DNA of 64,000 bases from Lepiota brunneoincarnata. Taxonomy: Eukaryota; Basidiomycota; Agaricomycetes; Agaricales; Agaricaceae. Where the stretch lies: the NCBI GenBank assembly GCA_023014365.1, contig JAEBUN010000002.1:992001-1056000 (forward strand), written 5' to 3'. The notes beneath the pieces were generated by a model. That model did no database searches. It was not told the origin of the DNA and saw nothing but the letters and a program-made list of their open reading frames with translations. Positions 1 to 12,748 of this stretch are shown here, in pieces (positions within the stretch are counted from its first letter, which is position 1; each line of letters starts with the position of its first letter). Made by a program: the position numbers and the translations under genes.

Positions 1-266
1 ATATCCTCAATCAGATTTTCCTGTGCATTCTTGGTTTGTCCTAACCTATTCCCATTTGTGAGTACACGTGAGGTCCTGCCGTGTGTCCCGTTACCTATCT
101 CTGCCGTGTTTTCCCTCGCCTGGGCCACATTCTAGCAGCGGAACGGCACCAGAAACAGGCAACCGGAACTAGGGATTGAAACGCTGACATCATATCCGAC
201 AGGACTCAAACCAACCGACACAGACTATCTTTTACACTCTCCTTCTACCAACCACCATCCCTACAA

Positions 267-2789
267 ATGCAAACACGTACTATGGAAACTCCAAGACCAC
301 GTCCGCCCGCCAAGATGCGGCGTTCACTTGTGAGGGGTCCATCAACGCCTCCCCCAGCCTATGCCTCCACGTTTCCCTTCCCCACCGACACATCAGGGGA
401 TGGTGTGGTCATGTCCCCAGCGAATACATATTCTAGTTGGGATACGACCCTTTCGCCTGCGTTACCAAATCCTGCGAACCCCCAACCGACGGATGACCTG
501 GCATGGTTGGATGACAGGTCGAGGGTTGAACTGACGGATATGTTAGTGAAAGCTGATACTTTGATCAAGGAAAGGGGAAATGGTGCGTTCAGAGAGACTC
601 ATTTTCCTTTTTGTCGCTGCTGCCCCTCATGACTGTTGGAGTGAGATTGTCTAACTTACTTCTTTCCGGAAAACGTCTTTGTTTTCGTATTTTGGTCCCG
701 TTTTCTAGAACTAAGACTTACGTCTGCGACGCGCCGGGTCTTATATGAAAGTAGCGCGACATTAAGGTCCAAGCATGAAGCACTGCTCGCTCGTCTACCC
801 CTATCCCCATCCCCCAACGCTGATCCAACTTCAACCCTGTCCCCGAATCTTAGCCCTCTACGGCCTCGCTCACCACAAAAGCATTCACATTCCCTCAGCA
901 GGTCCACGTCTGAATCTTTTATCGGGGTATCTGCCTCTCCGGAGCCCACGCTTTCCAATCTACATAAACACCCTCCACACCACCGTAGGGTAACCATGTC
1001 CCCTATGGATTTTTCATTCCTCGCGGATCAGAACGCCGAACTGCAATCAAAGTTGGAGAAGCTGGAGTCCGAAGCTACAAGTGCGGATTTGGCTGGTCGG
1101 AGGGAGCTGAGGAGATTGGAAAAGGAGATATCAGTGTTGAAGGGAGAGTTGGAAAAGACACAGGCGAAGAGCGATGAATTAGAAGAAAAGGCGAAGACGG
1201 GATTTGGGTTGGGTGCGGAAAAGATTATTGAGGAGGCATGGAAGAGGAAGAAAGAGAGAGAGGCGAGGATTAACGCAGTCAGGAAAGGGACACGTGAAAG
1301 CACGACAGTTAAGAATTTCGCCCCCGAGGGGCCGCTGTATGGAGTCTCGACGTCACGTTCTCATCCTAACTTGGATACTTTGTTAGTAGAGGAGGACTCG
1401 ATCCTTCGGGAGGAATCGGACGTCATTCAAGACGGGAAACCATTTCAACAGGATCAGCAACTGATGGCAAAATTACTGGAGAAGATACAGGAACTTGAAG
1501 CGACGAATACTAGGATTCTCGAACAACAGACAGAGACGACTTCGCGCTTACAAACAGTTCAACGGGAGACCGAATTTATGACGAAGGTGTACGAGCAATT
1601 CTCAAACCCGAACAATACTGGTGTGGCGCCTGACGCCGAAGAAGCTGAAGCCAGGGACCAGGTCTCAGTCGGACTAGCTGACGAGTTTATCAAGTCGCAG
1701 CGCGTACTGCAATCTCACCTCCTTGCTGCCAAAGTGAAACGACAGAGAAGCTTCCATAGGCGCGAGGCCCAAAAGCAAGTTCGGCCTTCCATTATGGGTT
1801 TATTTGACGACTTGCAGAAGACCGACTCATTGACTATCAACAAATCCGACCAGCTACCTGTGCCATTTTCTGAACTGTCTCAACACCAGTCGTCCTATTC
1901 TATAGGCGATGGTGGACCGACATCACCCGCTCTTTCATCACTCAGCTTTTGTTCACCTCCCGCACGATTCATAGAGGAACTATCTCCAAACGTCGCAGCA
2001 GGACCAAGTCTTGCGAGTGAATTAGGTGACAAGTGGGATGATGGCTTTGACACCAACCACCTACGCAGGCCGAGCTTGTCCGAGACATTTGCCCCCCCGT
2101 CAACCCCCTCTATCTGGCGGACACCATCCGAAGCAATCACTAGTCAAAATCAGGGTACTAACGCCGGACTTTTACCTACCTCACAGTCCGTCTCCTCAAA
2201 TTCGTTACAACTTACGATCGAGCCCCCGACACCTCAGAAGGCGCTCCAGGTCGCGCAGCAAGAACATATGCTCATTGGAAATATGTCCCCGCGCTTTCGC
2301 GTTGCACAAACCTTACGGTCGCGGAACATTCGATGGGGAGACGGTCGTAATTCAGAATCGCTCAGACGAGGAATCACGTATCAGAAGAGATTTGTAGATG
2401 ATTCTTCACCTACCCCCTCGAAAATCCCTCCAGGTGGTGGGCTCCTTGTTGATGCTTTCGAGGCAATGATGGAGGAGTTTGACGAGAGGAATGGGCTTAG
2501 CCAAGACATTACTGACGTCTCGCGCTCCCCTTCGCCTGAAGCTGATAGAAGGGAAGAGAACGATGATGAGCGAGAGGGGGAGAGTCACCAGGATAATCCA
2601 CTAGCTGCCCGTTCCAAGGACGAGGTGACACAATCGAGGTTTGGTAGCGCTATGGTGGAGGTCTGGATGTGGTTGCAATTCATCATCATCATGTTGGTGT
2701 TTTTGTGGGCCGTGGCGAGGAGGGGACCAAAGTCGGTGCTGACGAATGCAGAGAGGAAGAGAACGGTGTCTATGAAGCTGAGAGCTTGA
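267..2789 (+). CDS. Coiled-coil protein with C-terminal membrane anchor, unknown function
   Basis: Two exons fit: 267-582 and 709-2789, joined across a 126-bp intron (donor gtgcgt, acceptor ttttctag) that keeps frame; about 798 residues. The N-terminus is proline-rich, then a short segment precedes a strong heptad-like coiled coil beginning after the internal MSPMDFSFL (about residues 200-290), a second coiled region near LLEKIQELEATNTRIL, a long Ser/Pro/Thr-rich disordered stretch, and near the C-terminus a single hydrophobic span (VWMWLQFIIIMLVFLWAV) followed by a basic 23-residue tail. This layout suggests a tail-anchored tether or scaffold on an internal membrane. I do not recognise the family. 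ATG 267 is chosen because it is the first in the open frame and has no competing upstream frame. Its neighbour NOP13 starts 330 bp downstream on the same strand. Confidence 0.7.
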
Positions 2790-3119
2790 TGTCCGACGCA
2801 CAAGAGACATTGCCCCCAGGGAGATCGAGATTTTTACCATTCGCTTAGGCCTGTGTAATACGCTCCATATTCTTCGCACTCCTTTACAGTTTCTCTCTTA
2901 ACTTCTGATTTTATTATTAATTTTCGGTCCTCGTTGGACATGCACACGCTCACTTGCCACTCTATTTCTCATCTCTAGCCCATCTCAATTTTATGATGCT
3001 TAATGTTTGACCGGTGTGTGTACACCAAAGCTAATGTATAGTGTAGACCATATACCATCGATCACGTGTTCGTCTGGCATCCACTGATCAGAATTTTGGC
3101 ATAAAATATCTCTACAAAA
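2790..3119. other. Intergenic spacer between coiled-coil gene and NOP13
   Basis: Holds the 3' flank of the upstream gene and the promoter/5' leader of NOP13. T-rich stretches follow the stop codon. I see no open frame of interest and no structured element. Confidence 0.5.
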
Positions 3120-4652
3120 ATGAGCACCTCGTCCCCTTCCGCTTCGAGCTCCGCATCTTCGACAAGCCATAAGCGAAAGCGGGAGACCAATCCTATCGGC
3201 GACTCTGATGCAAACGCCTCTGATAATTCGGAATCCAGCTCAAGCTCAACATCAGAGGACGAAAGCATAAAACCTATCTCCGCTGCTGACGACGAGCCTG
3301 CACTATCTCATGCGGCCCAAAGAAAACGAAAGAAACGAGAAAAATGGAAACTGCAGCAGAACACAGAAGCTGACTCGGACGCACCAAAGAAAAAGAGAAA
3401 GCTGAAGGACGGGAGTGCGGCTTCTGTGTCGAAAAATGCTAGCAACGGCAAAGATGTCAAGAGACAAAACTCAATCTGGGTTGGGAATATGTCATTCAAG
3501 ACTACAGAACAGAATCTGCTTGCGTTCTTTAAGGACAAGGGTGTTGGAGAGGTTACGAGGGTTAACATGCCGACGAAAACTGCGAGGGGGCCTGGACTAA
3601 AGCCGGAAAACCGTGGGTTCGTCCAGGTTCCTTATTACTGGCTTTGGATCTCTGATTTTGATGGTTCTTTCTGTGGCCGTAGGTTTGCATATGTGGATTT
3701 CGATACGCCTGAAGGGAAGCAAGCGGCTATTGTACTCTCTGAACAGCCTTTGCTTGGAAGAAGACTACTCATAAAAGATGGTGAGTTGTCTTCTAGTACG
3801 CTTCGCTGTATGCGAAGAAAATAACTCTGCTATCAGGTGATGACTTTGTTGGACGGCCAAGCCAGGCAGATATAGGAATTAATGCCACTGTGGACGGGGC
3901 CAAGAAATCGCTCTCAAAAACGGCCCAGAAGATTCTGAAGGATCAGAAACAGCCCCCGCACCGACTCTTTTCTTTGGCAATTTGAGCTTTGAAACGACGG
4001 AGGACTCGATACAAGAGTTGCTGGAAGCCCACCGTCCCAAGAAAGGTAAACGGAAAGAGGGGTCTGAGGGCCAGGGAGAGTTCAAGGAGGAGCCTTGGAT
4101 TAGGAAAGTGCGAATGGGGACGTTCGAAGATTCTGGGAAATGTAAAGGGTAGGTCTGAAGCCCTGGACAATATCTGTTCAATGGCTTAGCTGATAATCTT
4201 CTAATAGTTTTGCATTTGTCGACTTTTCGAGCACAGAACACGCCACAAGCGCGCTGATCAACCCTAAAAACCACCACTTGAATGGGAGGGATCTCGTGGT
4301 AGAATTTGCAAGTCCCGATGCTGTCCGCCGCGGAGTTCACAAGGGCCAGAAACATAAATCCCAAGTAGATCTTACCGAAAAGAGCGAACGCCGAACGAAG
4401 GCGAGGAGAGATCCCCCGCCTCATGGCTCCAAGACTGTCATCGCCCCTGGTGGCCAGGACGCACATATCGAAGCTACGAGCGACAATCTTACACACGTGC
4501 TCCCGGCTAGATCCCAAAAGCCAGAAGGGAAACATAGGAGCAGGGACAAGGGAAAGCCAGGAGGACGCCCAAAACCGGGCGCAGCACTTGCTCTCGCAAA
4601 ACGGGAAAGCACTGCGATTGTACCTAGTCAAGGACAAAAAATCACTTTTTGA
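3120..4652 (+). CDS. NOP13: NOP13-like nucleolar RNA-binding protein (two RRMs), with apparent one-base frameshift
   Basis: Exons 3120-3616, 3683-3780, 3837-4148 and 4208-4652 join with consistent phases. The N-terminus is Ser/acidic with lysine-rich clusters (nucleolar targeting type). RRM1 starts at SIWVGNMSFKTTEQNL with RNP1-like FAYVDFDTPEGKQA; RRM2 has LFFGNLSFETTEDS and FAFVDFSSTEHA; the tail is basic. This order matches fungal Nop13/Nop12-type proteins that bind pre-60S/90S particles. The linker frame reads KTAQKILKDQKQPP up to the C run at 3953-3957, while RRM2 continues with APTLFFGNL only one frame away, so one C seems to be missing there (about 450 residues if repaired). The two RNP motifs on both sides argue for a single gene. 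Sequence error is my first explanation, real inactivation second. Confidence 0.8.
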
Positions 4653-5448
4653 ACTGTAGTTAGGTTGTTCGACATATATATGGAACAAAGGGTCATATCC
4701 TGCCCGATATCCGTGCACACATCAAGTTTGACCGATTCGCGCACCCCTAACGCCCAGCACCAGAACCGCATTTATGACTCTGTTAGACCGCAACAAGCTC
4801 ATACACCCTGTGACCTGGCACAACATGAATCAGCAGATCAGGATGCCACCCCGCATGTCACCCATCTACAGCATGTATTGCCGACGGTTCAAAGCCCGAA
4901 CGTTTCGCTTTACGGGATGGTAAGCCCCGAACAGCGGTATTAAAATTGCAGCCAAGGCACACCCAGGACAACCGACTATATCTTTCGCGCTAAAACTACA
5001 AAGAGCATGGACCCACATAAAAAGAAATGACGGGTCTCTTTAGACGGACCGCCCAACCTGTTGACTATGCATGCCTTCGGATAGGAGGGGCTCCCCCACC
5101 ACGCTGTCAGAAGACTTCGCTTTGAAACACATTCCATGGTGCAAAACAAGGCCGCACAACATGAGGTACAATGCTCTTCATATTATGTGGACAAGACATA
5201 CTATAAATGGGCATTACGAGAGTCATACTGCCTCGGTCGGTAAGTATTTACGGACGCCTTTGGTATCTTCTAGGCAAGAATCACCAATTGCCCTAATTTT
5301 GCTTAGATTCCTGGGTCCAGAGGCCTCGTTGCGGGCCTTATGGGCGCCTACACGGCATCCTATAAACCCTGATTGTGAACAATAGCGCCACATTGTTCTC
5401 TCTTTTACACCCTACCCCACACAATCTTTCCCCTCCTGCCATTCAGAA
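4653..5448. other. Intergenic region, no gene seen
   Basis: About 0.8 kb between NOP13 and the next gene. The open frames at 4665-4943 and 5071-5385 have no recognisable motif, no splice pattern and uneven composition, so I do not call them genes. The right end must carry the promoter of the gene starting at 5449. Confidence 0.45.
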
Positions 5449-6809
5449 ATGTCTGACAGTGTCAACGAGTGGTGGGCATTATCTGTATCCCAAAAGATCG
5501 ACGTCTATATCGATACCATATTCTGGTCATATGCGATGTCGGTTTCGAAAAACGACATGCACGAGTGGTATGTCTCCGAGCTGAGGACCATGAAGGCTAT
5601 TTGGAAGAATTCGCACCACGAATACTTAGTTGCTACCGTGAAACAGACAGAAGACGGAAGCAGGATCAACCAGCGGGTCAAATACTTCATGTTCGAACGT
5701 AGCCTCCCTCCCCGTTGTCGTTGGAAAAGGCGGTCTGAAGGGAACCGAAGGAAATGAATACCATGACACGTTCAACAAGCGAATTAGATCAAATATCTCG
5801 AGATGGAGGAAAAGTTTGGCGAAGACGTCCTTCCGAGACCGTGTGGAAGATATGCTTGCGTGGGGTTCGACAAGCACCCCGATTTCACTACTGGATCCCC
5901 TTAAGAGAGGGGGTGTCGCTGAAGACCCGGTAGAAACCCTCGAACATCCCTGGATATACGAGAAGGACGAAGTCGTAGCCGTTTTACGTTTACCACCGCC
6001 AATAGTGCATGGCACCATCTCCGTACCTGATTCTGCAAAATCAAGCCTCCCCTCCCAAATCTGCTGACATGACGCCACCCCCTTCGCCTCTCTCTACTGT
6101 AATACTTCCACCTGATACCACTTCCGCTGCTCGACCCTTGTATTTCCATGAGCTCATAATCATCATCTGGTCGGTCAACCGTGCCAAACCGGAATATCAC
6201 GCCTTCTCCAGTAACTGCTACTGGTACTGCGCCATGGTCCTGCACCTTGTGCGGAAAAGGCATGATCTTGTACTATCCCGCAGACGCGAAGACGATCCAG
6301 AGCCGCTCGCCGCTGCATCCATTGCTCGATACTCGAGGCCGAGCGCGGACGCGAATGAGGATACAGGTACACCAAATACGACCGCAAACCCAAGCACAAT
6401 CCCGACTGGCCCGTCTTGGTGCAAAGCGAATATGGGAACATGGCATGGTCTGCGCGTGACTAGGACACCGGCCGAGCGTCTCTTGACCAAACTGCTTGAC
6501 CAGGTGGAGGAGACAATTCGGTGGTTCGGAGAAGAGGTCTGTCGTCCCTGGTTTTTTTTCTTAATGGATTGCTGATTTCTCTCATTTATACAGGTAGTGT
6601 CAGTGTACGAACGTAGGTGGAGTTCGGAGACACAGCTCGACGATGACATGCCAGTGGAGGAGAACCAGCTGGACACAAACCGCTACTACGCCACCGAGCT
6701 CGACGAGTCCTACCCCGGAAACTTTGAGGAAGTTGTATCGGCTGAGAGAGAGGAGCTTCCGAAGATTTCGATGGACGATGCCCCTCAAACGTCATCCCCG
6801 GTATGGTGA
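5449..6809 (+). pseudogene. Gene of unknown family with at least two frame breaks (pseudogene or sequence error)
   Basis: The start MSDSVNEWWALSVSQ at 5449 opens a frame rich in aromatic residues up to RVKYFMFER near 5697. Protein-like sequence then continues in the next frame (VASLPVVVGKGGLKGTEG, then DTFNKRIRSNISRWRKS and LLDPLKRGGVAEDPVETL) to about 6060, and then in the third frame from about 6060 to 6536 (PLYFHELIIIIWSVNRAKP, hydrophobic), which splices (intron 6537-6593) to an acidic exon 6594-6809. No introns explain the first two frame changes. The composition resembles lineage-specific Agaricomycete proteins that I cannot name. Either one gene with two indels, or a decaying copy. Confidence 0.5.
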
Positions 6810-7897
6810 TATGGCAAGCGGTATAGAGCACCCAACCTCGCAAGAGAAACCGCCGGCGGAATGTATAAAATGGTTGGAAGTTGAGATGGATGGCGTATTG
6901 GCGATTTGTACGGTGAAGTGATGAAAGTCAGGCTGGGACCCCCTGGTGTTACCTTTATTCCTCCGGTGACCACTCTCGATACAACTGTGTCAGTTGTTTT
7001 TTAAACCGCGCACCCACCTACACGTCGGACAGCCCATGACACAGTGCACTTGTGCACTTATACAGATTTAGTTGAACACTCGAATTTCAAGCATCGGACT
7101 CAGTATTCTCATATTCTATACTACCTCTCCCGGCATATCCTACTCGCCAAATCGACCAGAACGTAGATATAATTCCTCTTTCACCATGCTTCAGAACGAA
7201 GGCGACAATCAACAGGCTTACAGCGCCCGCTCTGGCAGGGCTAAGACATATTCTTCGCCTGGGCAAACCGGAAAGCATCCTCCAATAACAGGATCATTCC
7301 TGCCACTGCAGTCCTGCTCGATAATGCATCAACTGTCATTTCTCCTACATACGACATTACACCTCTTCTCTGTTCAAATCTTGGATTCCTTTCTACGCTG
7401 GCTCGTGTATGGCCAGTCATCCGACTAATACTGGTTGGAAGTGGTGCGCGGCGATGGACGCACGGGTATTGTGGAGCGGAGTGTTGGTGGGAGTAGAGCA
7501 ATAGCATCTGGGATACGGTGCATTAGGACGGAGTGAAACGGTGTTTGGGAAGTCAGATGGGAGTTTTGTGGTATAATATGAACAGCAACGTCGGCGACGA
7601 TGGAGCCCAATTTAGGGTATAGGAAAAAAACAAGGGGGAAAGGGGTAATGAACAAAGGAGTGCGGATAAAAAGAAGCAGAAAGTGGAAGAACCAGCGAAC
7701 GAGACTGTCATAATCACCGAAATGCAAAGAGGGACCATTGCTGAGAAGAAACAAAGAGCGAGAGGTGATAAAATAAACAGATGGAGAGATAGATATTGAG
7801 CATGCTATTAGTACCCGACGAAAGCAAGTCACAGACCCAACAATACAAAGACTATGGTAATGGAAGGGAAAAGGGTGGTAGAAACACAGACCCGACT
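6810..7897. other. Intergenic region, nothing recognised
   Basis: About 1.1 kb between the unknown gene and the convergently oriented 3' end of TPA1. The frame at 7072-7428 and the minus frame at 7425-7901 lack recognisable motifs. Much of 7600-7880 is purine-rich on the plus strand. Confidence 0.45.
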
Positions 7898-10267
7898 TCA
7901 CAACGCCCCCGCACTTCCACTATCCGCACTTTCCTCGTTTTCCTCCTGAACCATCCCAACCTCGTATTCCCCACACACGTCCCACCTCGAACCTTCCGCG
8001 CCCGCAGAGACATATTTAACAAACTTCATCACTTTCTCATCTCTTAACACTAACAAGAGACGGTTGAATCCAGGCTGGACAGTCAGCAGTGTGCTGCTTT
8101 CTTCCCCTTCCTCTTCCTCGTCGAGCTCCTCGCCTTCACTCTCTTCAGCATTACCCATGCGCGTAGAAGAGCCAGTCATCTCAGTGTCTTTGCCTGTGGG
8201 GGGCGACGATGATGATGATGATTCTCGGAGTGGTGAGCGGTATCGGGTTTTCGAGATCGAGGGAGAAGGCTTGGGCGAGGGGGACCTGTTTTGCTCGTTC
8301 ATTTTCAATGGTGGGGCCGCATCGGAAGATGGTTTTTTACTCTTCCCAGACCTGTACACTGCAGGGTCGTCCTCTTCGTTATGGGGAGCCATGTAACACT
8401 GCAAGATTGGGCGATCTCATCAAGACGAAAGGAAAGAGCGACATACCTCCCAACCACCCCACTCGGCTACCTGCCAGCCCCTCGGCGAACCCCTGTTCCC
8501 CCCGTTTCTACTTCCGGGCTCTTGCTCTGGCCCCGCATCCGGTGTTAATCCAAGCACGACATCCAATCTGGCTTCCTTCTGTTCACTGGTCGCAAGTGTA
8601 TAATCCAAACCTGGCCTAAATCTCCTCGCTTCAACCAACCAGCTTAAAGGCACTAGTCCAGCCACAATGATTAACCACGCCCTGAATGCCTCCGAAGGGA
8701 AGAGCTCGTCTTGGAGTGAGCGGAGAATTTCGTCGGAAGACACTTGTGCTGCACGGGGTGTGACGGCTTCAGCTGGTGTGTTGCCAGGTCTGGGTGCAAG
8801 AGTGCAGTACCGCCACTTATGCGGGGGTCCGCGGACAACCCAGTTGGATTGATGTGGTTGGGTAGGCACGCCTGGGGTGGGGTTGCTGGATATCGGGCTG
8901 AAACCAGACGAGGTGGTTGCGCAAGGGTTGTTGTTTGATGGCCGCAAGGAAAAGTACGAGTTACTGGACGGGTTGAGCGTAATTCCGGCGGTGTGAGGTG
9001 GAATTGCAGAAGGTCGGTCCGGACCAAGGCCGTCCTTTGCATCAAGATCGCGAAGGCGAGGCCTGAGAGCTTCAGCGAGCGCACTGTTGAGGAAGTGGTG
9101 GAGCTCAAGAGAAGACTCCTGGGCGAAGCGAGCTGCGAGTGCCTGCATTGTACGAGGTTGGAGATAGACGGGGTTGAGAAACTCGGAGAGAAATGCAGCT
9201 TGGTCCTCTGACAAGGCTGCTGTGGCAGCAAGATCGTCCTCATCCATGGTGCGAGGATAGTGCTTAAACACAGTTTTCGTAGATTGCTAGAATAGCGCCA
9301 TTTGATAAGGTAGATAATGCGTATAAGAATGAGACGTACAAGTTGCTCTCTTGAGCTTTTGTACTCGCTATTGGGTTGCTCGGGGACATAACCCTCTTCG
9401 TCCTCCTGGGCTGCGTGGAACCATCCGCTGATGCTTAGTCGCCCGCGAGGATCTTCTTCACCACCGATAATGACCTCTTCGACAGAGTGGAAACTCTGAC
9501 CGGGCTGGACTTGGAAAAAGATGAACTGATTCCAGCTCGGAGGGATGCTCTTGAGAGGAATGGACTCCGGTTCGGGAGGGTTACCTTTGACGGGATAAAG
9601 TTCAAGTGCGCCTCCCCAGTCTTTCTGCCACATTTGAAAATGAGGGAGGGGCATGTAGAGAACATACGAGACCCGTCGTGTACCAATGGCATCGTCGTGA
9701 TTGAGAAGATGGCAGCCTTTTGTATATGAGTTAACGGACATGTCTTGCCTTTTTCCGGAGAGGGGACCACAGCCGGTGACCGCGCGGAGAAAGTTGCGGA
9801 ACTTGGGAGAGTAGAGTGCATCGCGGAGAGTGAGGAGGTTCGGGAGAAGGGAAATCTGCTCGGGTGTGAGGTAGTCGAGCGAGGCGAGGTCGCCGGTTTG
9901 GTTGATCTGGGAGTGTTTTGAGCAAGAGCGGGGACTTGCAGGTTAGATGAGGAAGACAGACCTTGTATATGTCGGTCTCCTTTTCGGTGAAGCTGAGCTG
10001 GGTGATGCACTCGTCCTTGACTTTGACGAGAAGGTCATCCTGGAAAAGTTTCTCGACTAGGGCGTGCTTGAATGGCTCATTGGTATTGTACATTTTATTG
10101 AACCGGGCGATATTGTTGTGATCTAAGAGGCCAGAAGCGAAGTAGGGACCTGGGTCATTTTGGTCGTTGGGAGTATCGAGAGTGATTTTGAGGCGCTTGG
10201 TGAGTTTGGTGGGGTCAGCGTCGTCGCAAACGCCCGGCGAGAGGTCGCGAGCGTGTGTGCGAGCCAT
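7898..10267 (-). CDS. TPA1: Prolyl hydroxylase of the Tpa1/Ofd1 family (2-oxoglutarate/Fe(II) dioxygenase)
   Basis: Four exons on the minus strand: 9962-10267, 9340-9906, 8447-9286 and 7898-8398; all phases agree, giving 737 residues. The N-terminal double-stranded beta-helix holds the iron triad H172-x-D174 (LLNHDDAIGTRR) and H242 (GQSFHSVEEV), with the 2-oxoglutarate arginine in PRGRLSISGWFH (about R258). The C-terminal half is the second, degenerate Ofd1-type domain, and exon 4 adds an acidic/Ser-rich insert before a conserved-looking tail (LLLVLRDEKVMKFVKYVSA). Family members hydroxylate a proline of ribosomal protein uS12/Rps23 and affect translation fidelity, and in fission yeast also regulate Sre1 turnover. 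It shares a 174-bp divergent promoter with GatB. Longer than yeast Tpa1 (about 640) because of the disordered inserts. Confidence 0.93.
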
Positions 10268-10441
10268 GGACGACGCTGAGGTCGAGATTTTACTTTATTC
10301 TATGAGGGAGGGGGGAGAGAGTGATCAGAGAGCTGATTGTGTTGACCAATCATATTCTTACGACATGCGCAACAAACCACGAATGGAAAGGACTCGTCGA
10401 GACCGCCAAGCACAACGACGTGTTCAAGTTCATCCAGGGCC
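10268..10441. promoter_or_regulatory. Divergent promoter TPA1 / PET112
   Basis: The two start codons face away from each other with 174 bp between them, so both promoters and both 5' leaders must lie here. The half next to TPA1 is A/T- and purine-rich. Exact transcription starts cannot be read from sequence. Confidence 0.6.
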
Positions 10442-12748
10442 ATGTTCACCCTCCGGACTGCTTCAAAAAGACTATTTCACGACGTACGGAACGCCGAGGC
10501 ACTCAAAGTTGATAAGCGTTGGCCAGAATGGCAGGTCATCGTTGGTATCGAGACTCACACCCAAATCAAGTCCCGCCGCAAGCTCTTTTCACGTGTGTAC
10601 TCTCTATCCAACAATGCCGCCAACTACAACTTTTCCATAGACTCTCTGACACCAGAATACTCAACCCACACCCCACCACCGAATGCTTGTGTCTCTGTTT
10701 TGGATGCTGCCTTCCCAGGCACCCTCCCTGTGAGTCGGACCGACCCCCGTTTTAGCCGCCTCCTTGGTTGAGTCTACTTTCAGGGGATAAATCCTGTCTG
10801 TGTCGACCTCGCACTACGCACTGCACTCGCACTCCAATGCGACATCCAATGCCGCTCCTCCTTTGACCGAAAACACTACTTTTATTCCGACCTTCCTTCC
10901 GGGTATCAAATCACCCAACAATACGGTCAGCCTTTGCTGAGGCTCATACTATCCCCTCTCACACATACAGCAGCTCCTCTCGCAAAAAACGGCACCCTTT
11001 TCATCCCTCAATCAGATGGCACACAAGCACCCATTCGGATAAAACAAATCCAACTGGAACAGGTAATGTGCCTCGCCCTCTTCACACTCTTCTTGCCTTC
11101 TCTAAATCATCCAGGATACAGGACACAGCTAAATCTACGTTCACCCCACGGACCCGAACATCGCATATCGATTTGAATAGAGCTGGTATGGGACTTATGG
11201 AAATCGTCTCAGAACCCGATTTACGGTACGCTTGATCCGACGTGCGCCGCCACTTATCCATTTACCTTTCATTTACCCCTTAGGTCACCAGAGGAGGCAG
11301 CGGCATATGTACGCGCTCTCCAGTCCCTGCTTCGCGCCGTTGGATCGAGTGACGGCAACATGGAAGACGTGCGGACCGCCTTCATCCCTCTCTCAATGAA
11401 CGGGACCCTAAATCGATCCCATTCTAGGGGTCCCTCCGCTGCGATGTGAATGTCTCAATAAATCGTATTGGCAGTCCCCCAGGCTCTGGTACGCGTTGTG
11501 AAATAAAAAATCTCAACAGCGTACGATTCATTGTCGCTGCAATAAGTGTGCACCACTTTCTGCTCCCTTTACCAAAACGATGCGTTAACTTAACCATCAT
11601 AGCTCACGAAATACACCGGCAAAGCGCATTGCTTACCACCTCAGCGGAGGCCCACGTCAAACAAGAAACGCGTGGTTTCGACGAAATCACATTTGAAACA
11701 TTCCGTCTACGATCAAAAGAGGATGCCCCAGACTATCGATACATGCCCGACCCAAACTTGGGTACACTTATGCTGAGTGAGGTATAGTCCAGCCTCACAA
11801 CCAACCACTCCGTCCATCTCATCTCACCTCTACTTCCACCGATCGGGAACGGGCTAAAACAATTTCTCTAGGGGCGTATTGACTCCATTCGTGCTGCGCT
11901 TCCGGAGCTCCCATGGGTGACACGCAGCCGTCTAAAAGAAACTTACGGTCTCCCCGATCGTGATGTGGATGTCTTGCTTAATATTGACAGTGGCCATGAG
12001 GTCCGCTACGACGGGGAAGACCCGGGGGAGAGCGGTGCTGTGAGATACTTTGACCGCCTTGTGGGAGGTGCTGGTAGCCCAGCCGGTAAGGCAAGAGACC
12101 CAAAGGTGGTTGCCAATTGGTACGTTCTCTTTCCCCCCACCTCTAATTTCTTTTATTACGATACGATGGGAGTCGCCATTGATGGTGGCACGGGGCCTTG
12201 TTTAGGGTAACACATGAACTGCTTGGCCAGCTCGCGTCGCAGAAAAAGACGTTTCGGGAAAACACGACAAGTGCCGCTCAGTTGGGTGAACTTATTGATA
12301 TGGTCCAAGAAGGGACCATCACTGGTAAGTGCGAGCATTCATCCCCCGTAAGGGAGATATTCTCTCCGTTCACCCATCTCATGTGTGTCTCGTCTCTTTT
12401 TTTGGTCTTTGGTTTTCAGGAACAACCGGAAAACAACTAATCCGGCATATGATATCTAATCCAACAACCGATTCGCCATCCAAAATTGTTGGAGAACTAG
12501 ACCTCCTCGCCTTTGTCCCTAGCTCCACGTCACCGTTACCATCAACATCCCTCGGACCAGAAGACCCTTTGGTGGTGCTATGTGAGCGCGCAATTGCCTC
12601 ACTCCCATCCGAAGTCGCCGCTGCCAAGAAAGGGAACAAGAACGTGGTGAACAAGATTGTCGGTGCGGTTATGAAGCAGAGCCGCGGCCGCGCGGACGCA
12701 CGGAGGATCCGGGAAGTCGTAGAAAAATTGCTGTACAGCACGCCTTGA
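10442..12748 (+). CDS. PET112: Mitochondrial glutamyl-tRNA(Gln) amidotransferase subunit B (GatB/Pet112)
   Basis: Ten exons fit: 10442-10729, 10784-10925, 10971-11062, 11122-11225, 11284-11368, 11428-11545, 11603-11781, 11872-12119, 12206-12324 and 12420-12748, giving 567 residues with no frame breaks. Diagnostic motifs in order: [88 protein letters not shown] and [11 protein letters not shown]; the C-terminal GatB/YqeY-type domain ends in KNKIVG-like and [15 protein letters not shown] segments. The enzyme converts misacylated Glu-tRNA(Gln) to Gln-tRNA(Gln) in mitochondria together with GatA and GatF. A basic N-terminus ([14 protein letters not shown]) fits a mitochondrial presequence. Introns are 45-95 bp. 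Confidence 0.95.

Noticed and set aside
4665..5385. Two plus-strand frames between NOP13 and the next gene
   Set aside because: No splice sites in phase, no motif and codon use unlike the neighbours.
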